The position numbers and the translations under genes were made by a program. From Thermomonospora catenispora (GTDB lineage: Bacteria > Actinomycetota > Actinomycetes > Streptosporangiales > Streptosporangiaceae): a stretch of DNA of 64,000 bases. The stretch lies in contig NZ_RRYT01000012.1 of assembly GCF_006363815.1 (NCBI RefSeq), positions 1 through 64,000 on the forward strand. Direction: 5' to 3'. Shown here piece by piece: positions 61,593 to 64,000 of the stretch; position 1 is the first letter of the stretch, and each line of letters opens with the position of its first letter. The notes beneath the pieces were generated by a model. That model saw nothing but the letters and a program-made list of their open reading frames with translations. It searched no databases and was not told where the DNA came from.

Positions 61593-62303
61593 TTGCGCCG
61601 GATCACCGGAACGACCAATCTCAACCGCCAGGTGGCCGAAGCCCTGCGCGAGGCCATCCACACCGGCGAGCTGCGCCCCGGCGAGCTGTACTCGGTCTCC
61701 CGTCTGGCCGAGACCCTGGGCGTCTCCCGCACCCCCGTGCGGGAGGCGCTGCTGACCCTCGCCGACACCGGCCTGGTCCGCATCGAACGCAACCGGGGTT
61801 TCCGGGTGGTGCGCCGCGACCCCCGCCACATCGCCGAGGTCTTCCACCTGCGGCTGCTGCTGGAGGTCCCCGCCGCCCGTCTGGCCGCCGCGGCCGTCAC
61901 CCCGGAGCTGCTGGAGGAGCTGGAGGCGGAGCTGACGGCCATGCGGGAGGCCGCCGCCGACCACGACGAGCCCCGCTTCATGCGGCACGACCGCCGCTTC
62001 CACGCGCTGATCCTGCAGGCCGCGGGCAACTCCCTGCTGACCGGCACGGTCGCCGCCCTCCGCGACACCATCACCACGGTGGGCGCCTCGACCGCCGACC
62101 AGACCCGCTCCCTGGCCGACATCGCCGCCGAGCACGCCCCCGTCCTGGACGCCCTCCGCGCGGCCGACCCCGAGGCCGCCGCCCGGGCCATGCGCCACCA
62201 CATCGCCCACACCGGCGAGCTGCTGGTGGCGCAGACCGCCGCGGAGAACGCCGAACCGGTCGCCGAGGCGGACCTGGCCCTGCTCCGCGATCCGCGCCGG
62301 TGA
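61593..62303 (+). CDS. GntR-family regulator, FadR/FCD subfamily
   Basis: 236 residues. N-terminal GntR winged helix: NRQVAEALREAIHTGELRPG, SRLAETLGVSRTPVREALLT. The C-terminal FCD domain has the metal-binding histidine set (FMRHDRRFHALIL, AMRHHIAHTG). It is the last gene of the HOT-dehydrogenase operon. TTG 61593 is preferred for AGAGGA seven bases upstream; GTG 61578 overlapping the stop is the alternative. Likely ligand: 4-hydroxybutyrate or a 2-hydroxyacid. Confidence 0.88.
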   Translation: MRRITGTTNLNRQVAEALREAIHTGELRPGELYSVSRLAETLGVSRTPVREALLTLADTGLVRIERNRGFRVVRRDPRHIAEVFHLRLLLEVPAARLAAAAVTPELLEELEAELTAMREAAADHDEPRFMRHDRRFHALILQAAGNSLLTGTVAALRDTITTVGASTADQTRSLADIAAEHAPVLDALRAADPEAAARAMRHHIAHTGELLVAQTAAENAEPVAEADLALLRDPRR

Positions 62304-62309
62304 GCCGTC

Positions 62310-63010
62310 GGGCGCGGCGGCCCGCCACCGGAGGCCCGTCCGGTCCGTGGTCGGGGTGCGGCCAGGCGGCCGACTCGTCGCGCTCCAGGCGGGAGGCCTC
62401 CTCCATGCGGTCGGAGGGGATGACCGCCTGGGTGACCTCCAGCGCGTTCCCGTCCTTCGCCGAATACCCGATGCGGACGATCTCCCAGACCGGCAACGAC
62501 ACCGGGATCTGGAGCAGCGCGGCCTCCTCCTGGTCGGGCATCCGGGCGCGGCGGCGCTCCAGCCACTCGATCGGCCCGTGCCCGGCCTCCTCCAACCGGT
62601 CGATCCATGCGCCCGGCCCGGTGCCGTAGGGGTCCCTGACCAGCGGCGCGTCGGCGACGCCGCGGGTGGATCCACGTCGTGCCGATCTGGAACGGCGGCT
62701 CGTTCTGCGGCCCGGTGACGCGGCGGCGCCGCAGGACGGTCGCGTCCGCCTCGACGTTGAGCATGTGCGCCGGCCGGGCGTCCGTCAGGGGCTCTTCGGA
62801 GACGATGGGTTCGATGTGGTGGATCCACAACCCGTCGCCCTGCGCGGCCGGGAAAGTGCAGCCGCCGACGGCGGGCTTGCCGTCCATGACGTGCCGCGAG
62901 TTGCGGCGCACCACGTCGGTGCGCAGGATGACCCGGCGCTTGTCGGGGCGGACGATCGTCCCACGCCGGGGCACGGCCCACAGCCTGCCCCCGTCCTCCA
63001 GAACGCTGAT
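62310..63010 (-). pseudogene. Broken GntR/UTRA-type regulator
   Basis: Reading leftwards, SVLEDGGRLWAVPRRGTIV (end of a GntR wing) leads into an UTRA domain with EPLTDARPAHMLNVEADATV, LRRRRVTGPQNEPPFQIGTT. Near 62667 one extra base shifts the sense to another frame (APLVRDPYGTGPGAWIDRLE, GHGPIEWLERRRARMPDQEE, then YSAKDGNALEVTQAVIPSDR). The N-terminal recognition helices are missing and the frame runs on past the domain end. UTRA domains bind small effectors. The gene is dead or mis-sequenced at one base plus truncated. Confidence 0.72.
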
Positions 63011-63134
63011 GGGCAGGCATCGGAAAGACGTGCCCCGCAGCGGGTGCAATGGGTCGGGCGTACAAGACCGGTGGGCCGACGGAAAGAAGGAGAGCGTCAA
63101 GTGTCCGCTCTGGGACGGTACGGGCAAGGCGTAG
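63009..63134 (+). CDS. Short peptide frame overlapping the PIMT-like pseudogene
   Basis: 41 residues, MGRHRKDVPRSGCNGSGVQD and then RWADGKKESVKCPLWDGTGKA, rich in Lys/Arg, ending in an Asp-Gly (LWDGTG). It overlaps the first 34 bases of the PIMT-like gene, as the peptide gene does at 41225. No ribosome site precedes its ATG, and the upper half overlaps the UTRA pseudogene strand, so it could be chance. Confidence 0.3.
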   Translation: MGRHRKDVPRSGCNGSGVQDRWADGKKESVKCPLWDGTGKA

Positions 63135-63874
63135 ACCGCCGGGACTTCATTCCCGACCGCATCTGGGTGTCCCCACCGGGTGAAACGGCTTCGACCGTTG
63201 GATCGCGTAGAGCACCCGGAGCTGTGGGAACGACACGTCGCAGGAGACAACGCCGTGGTGACCCGGGTCCACAGGGACGCCAGCGGCATGGTGTGGCCGA
63301 CGTGCTCCTCGTCCGCCCGCTGGGTCATGCGGGAGATGATCGACGCGCTCGCCCTGGAACCCGGCATGAACGTGCTGGAGATCGGAACGGGCACCGGGTA
63401 CAACGCCGCGCTGCCGGCCGAGGCAGGGGCTCGCGTCGTCACGGTGGAGATCGACCCGGAGCTGTCCGCCGCAGCGTCGGCCGCCCTGGAGCGGACCGGC
63501 TTCGCCGACCGGGTGAGCGTGGCCACCGGCGACGGCGAGCAGAGCGTGCCGGGCCACGCTCCGTTCGACCGGGTGATCGTCACGGCGGCGGCCCGCACGA
63601 TCCCGTACCCATGGGTCGAGCAGGCCCGCGACGGCGGCCGGATCGCGCTCCCCTACAGCGGCCCCGAATGCGTCGGCGCATTGGTGGTCCTGACCGTATC
63701 CGGGGGAACGGCCGAGGGGCACGCCGTGGGCGACGCCTACTTCATGCCGCCTTCATGCCGCTGCGAGGCCAGAAGCAGCCGCAGTCGGTGCTGCAGACCG
63801 AACACCCGTCCGACGCGCTTCGCCGGTTCCACATCACCGTGCCCCCGGCCGGCCAGACCGTCACGCTCAGGTGA
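63101..63874 (+). pseudogene. PIMT-like methyltransferase with two frameshifts
   Basis: From GTG 63101 (AAGGAG upstream) the frame gives SALGRYGQGVDRRDFIPDRI, the normal PIMT lead. Near 63170-63185 the sense moves to the frame holding VEHPELWERHVAGDNAVVTR and the SAM motif [14 protein letters not shown] and VTAAARTIPYPWVEQARDGG. After GDAYF an exact 11-base tandem duplication (63740-63761) shifts it again; the other frame ends PLRGQKQPQSVLQTEHPSDA through stop 63874. A working copy would need both repairs. It is a paralogue of the methyltransferase at 41332. Confidence 0.78.
63740..63761 (+). repeat. 11-bp tandem duplication causing a frameshift
   Basis: CTTCATGCCGC occurs twice in exact tandem (63740-63750 and 63751-63761). 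Removing one copy restores the open frame of the PIMT-like gene, so this is a recent slippage-type mutation. Confidence 0.9.
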
Positions 63875-63904
63875 GCCTCACAAGGCGAGGACGGAGCGGT
63901 TCTC

Positions 63905-64000
63905 ATGATCACCTGGCGGAGGTCCGGCCGCGTGCCGGGGCCCTATCGCCTCCTGTCCGGGGACGAGGCCGCAACGAGCGGCCGCCGCGGCGCGCCCCGC
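63905..64000 (+). CDS. Possible start of an unknown gene cut by the window end
   Basis: ATG 63905 opens a frame to the window edge reading MITWRRSGRVPGPYRLLSGD with GGAG nine bases upstream. Too short for any identification. Confidence 0.25.
   Translation, partial: MITWRRSGRVPGPYRLLSGDEAATSGRRGAPR

Overview
This is a 64-kb piece of a very GC-rich actinomycete chromosome. The signs are GC-rich third codon positions, frequent GTG and TTG starts, GTGA/ATGA gene overlaps, an Lsr2 nucleoid protein, CIRCE-controlled groEL, WXG100/type VII secretion (T7SS) genes, DUF397/DUF5753 regulators and a DrrAB-type exporter. A Thermomonosporaceae/Streptosporangiales-like host is my inference; no rRNA is present to prove it.

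Layout. 1-16500 is mostly housekeeping and signalling: the 5' end of a groEL with two CIRCE operators, a broken DUF6210-like gene, a SAM-I riboswitch driving threonine synthase plus a MoaD/CysO-like sulfur carrier, trehalose genes otsA and otsB separated by a sulfotransferase, an ECF sigma factor, a Ser/Thr kinase and a pseudokinase, a SAM hydrolase and a mycosin-like protease. 16600-25300 starts with tRNA-Thr and becomes accessory: a SUKH-4 immunity gene, a P-type ATPase scrap, then an operon of YbaB - WXG100-like protein - toxin leader - deaminase toxin - SUKH-4 - SUKH-4/deaminase fusion - STAND-like ATPase with a WD40-like tail. This is the best candidate for an under-described system: a T7SS polymorphic-toxin module whose toxin is split over two overlapping frames and which carries a second deaminase domain fused to an immunity fold. 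25500-35400 holds regulators, an SDR, an AT-richer orphan SMI1 gene with a toxin-like remnant, an MpaB/acyl-CoA ligase pair (the ligase has lost part of its C-domain), lsr2, a VIT-family transporter behind tandem IdeR-like boxes, and a decayed DUF5753/DUF397 pair.

35500-44700 has an EF-G paralogue, a thioesterase, and a four-gene overlapping operon (unknown protein - HATPase - 36-aa Lys/Pro-rich peptide - PIMT-like methyltransferase) facing an XRE-TPR regulator; it looks like an aspartimide-type RiPP locus. A DrrAB exporter follows. 44900-51000 has a MerR-aldo/keto reductase fusion and a large regulatory ATPase gene split by an intact IS200/IS605 element (tnpA and tnpB). 51200-57500 holds a DUF4383 protein, superoxide dismutase, RecQ, an SMR exporter plus azoreductase under a TetR regulator, and a DUF4429/SHOCT protein. 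57500-62300 is an operon for hydroxyacid-oxoacid transhydrogenase, a D-2-hydroxyglutarate-dehydrogenase-like flavo-FeS protein and a GntR regulator, probably a 4-hydroxybutyrate/D-2-hydroxyglutarate cycle. The window ends with a broken GntR/UTRA gene and a second, broken PIMT-like gene that carries an 11-bp tandem duplication.

An unusual number of genes are interrupted by single-base frameshifts (DUF6210, DinB, DUF5753, GntR/UTRA, PIMT). Some may be sequencing errors; others (the 11-bp duplication, the in-frame ligase deletion, the IS insertion) have a clear mutational mechanism.
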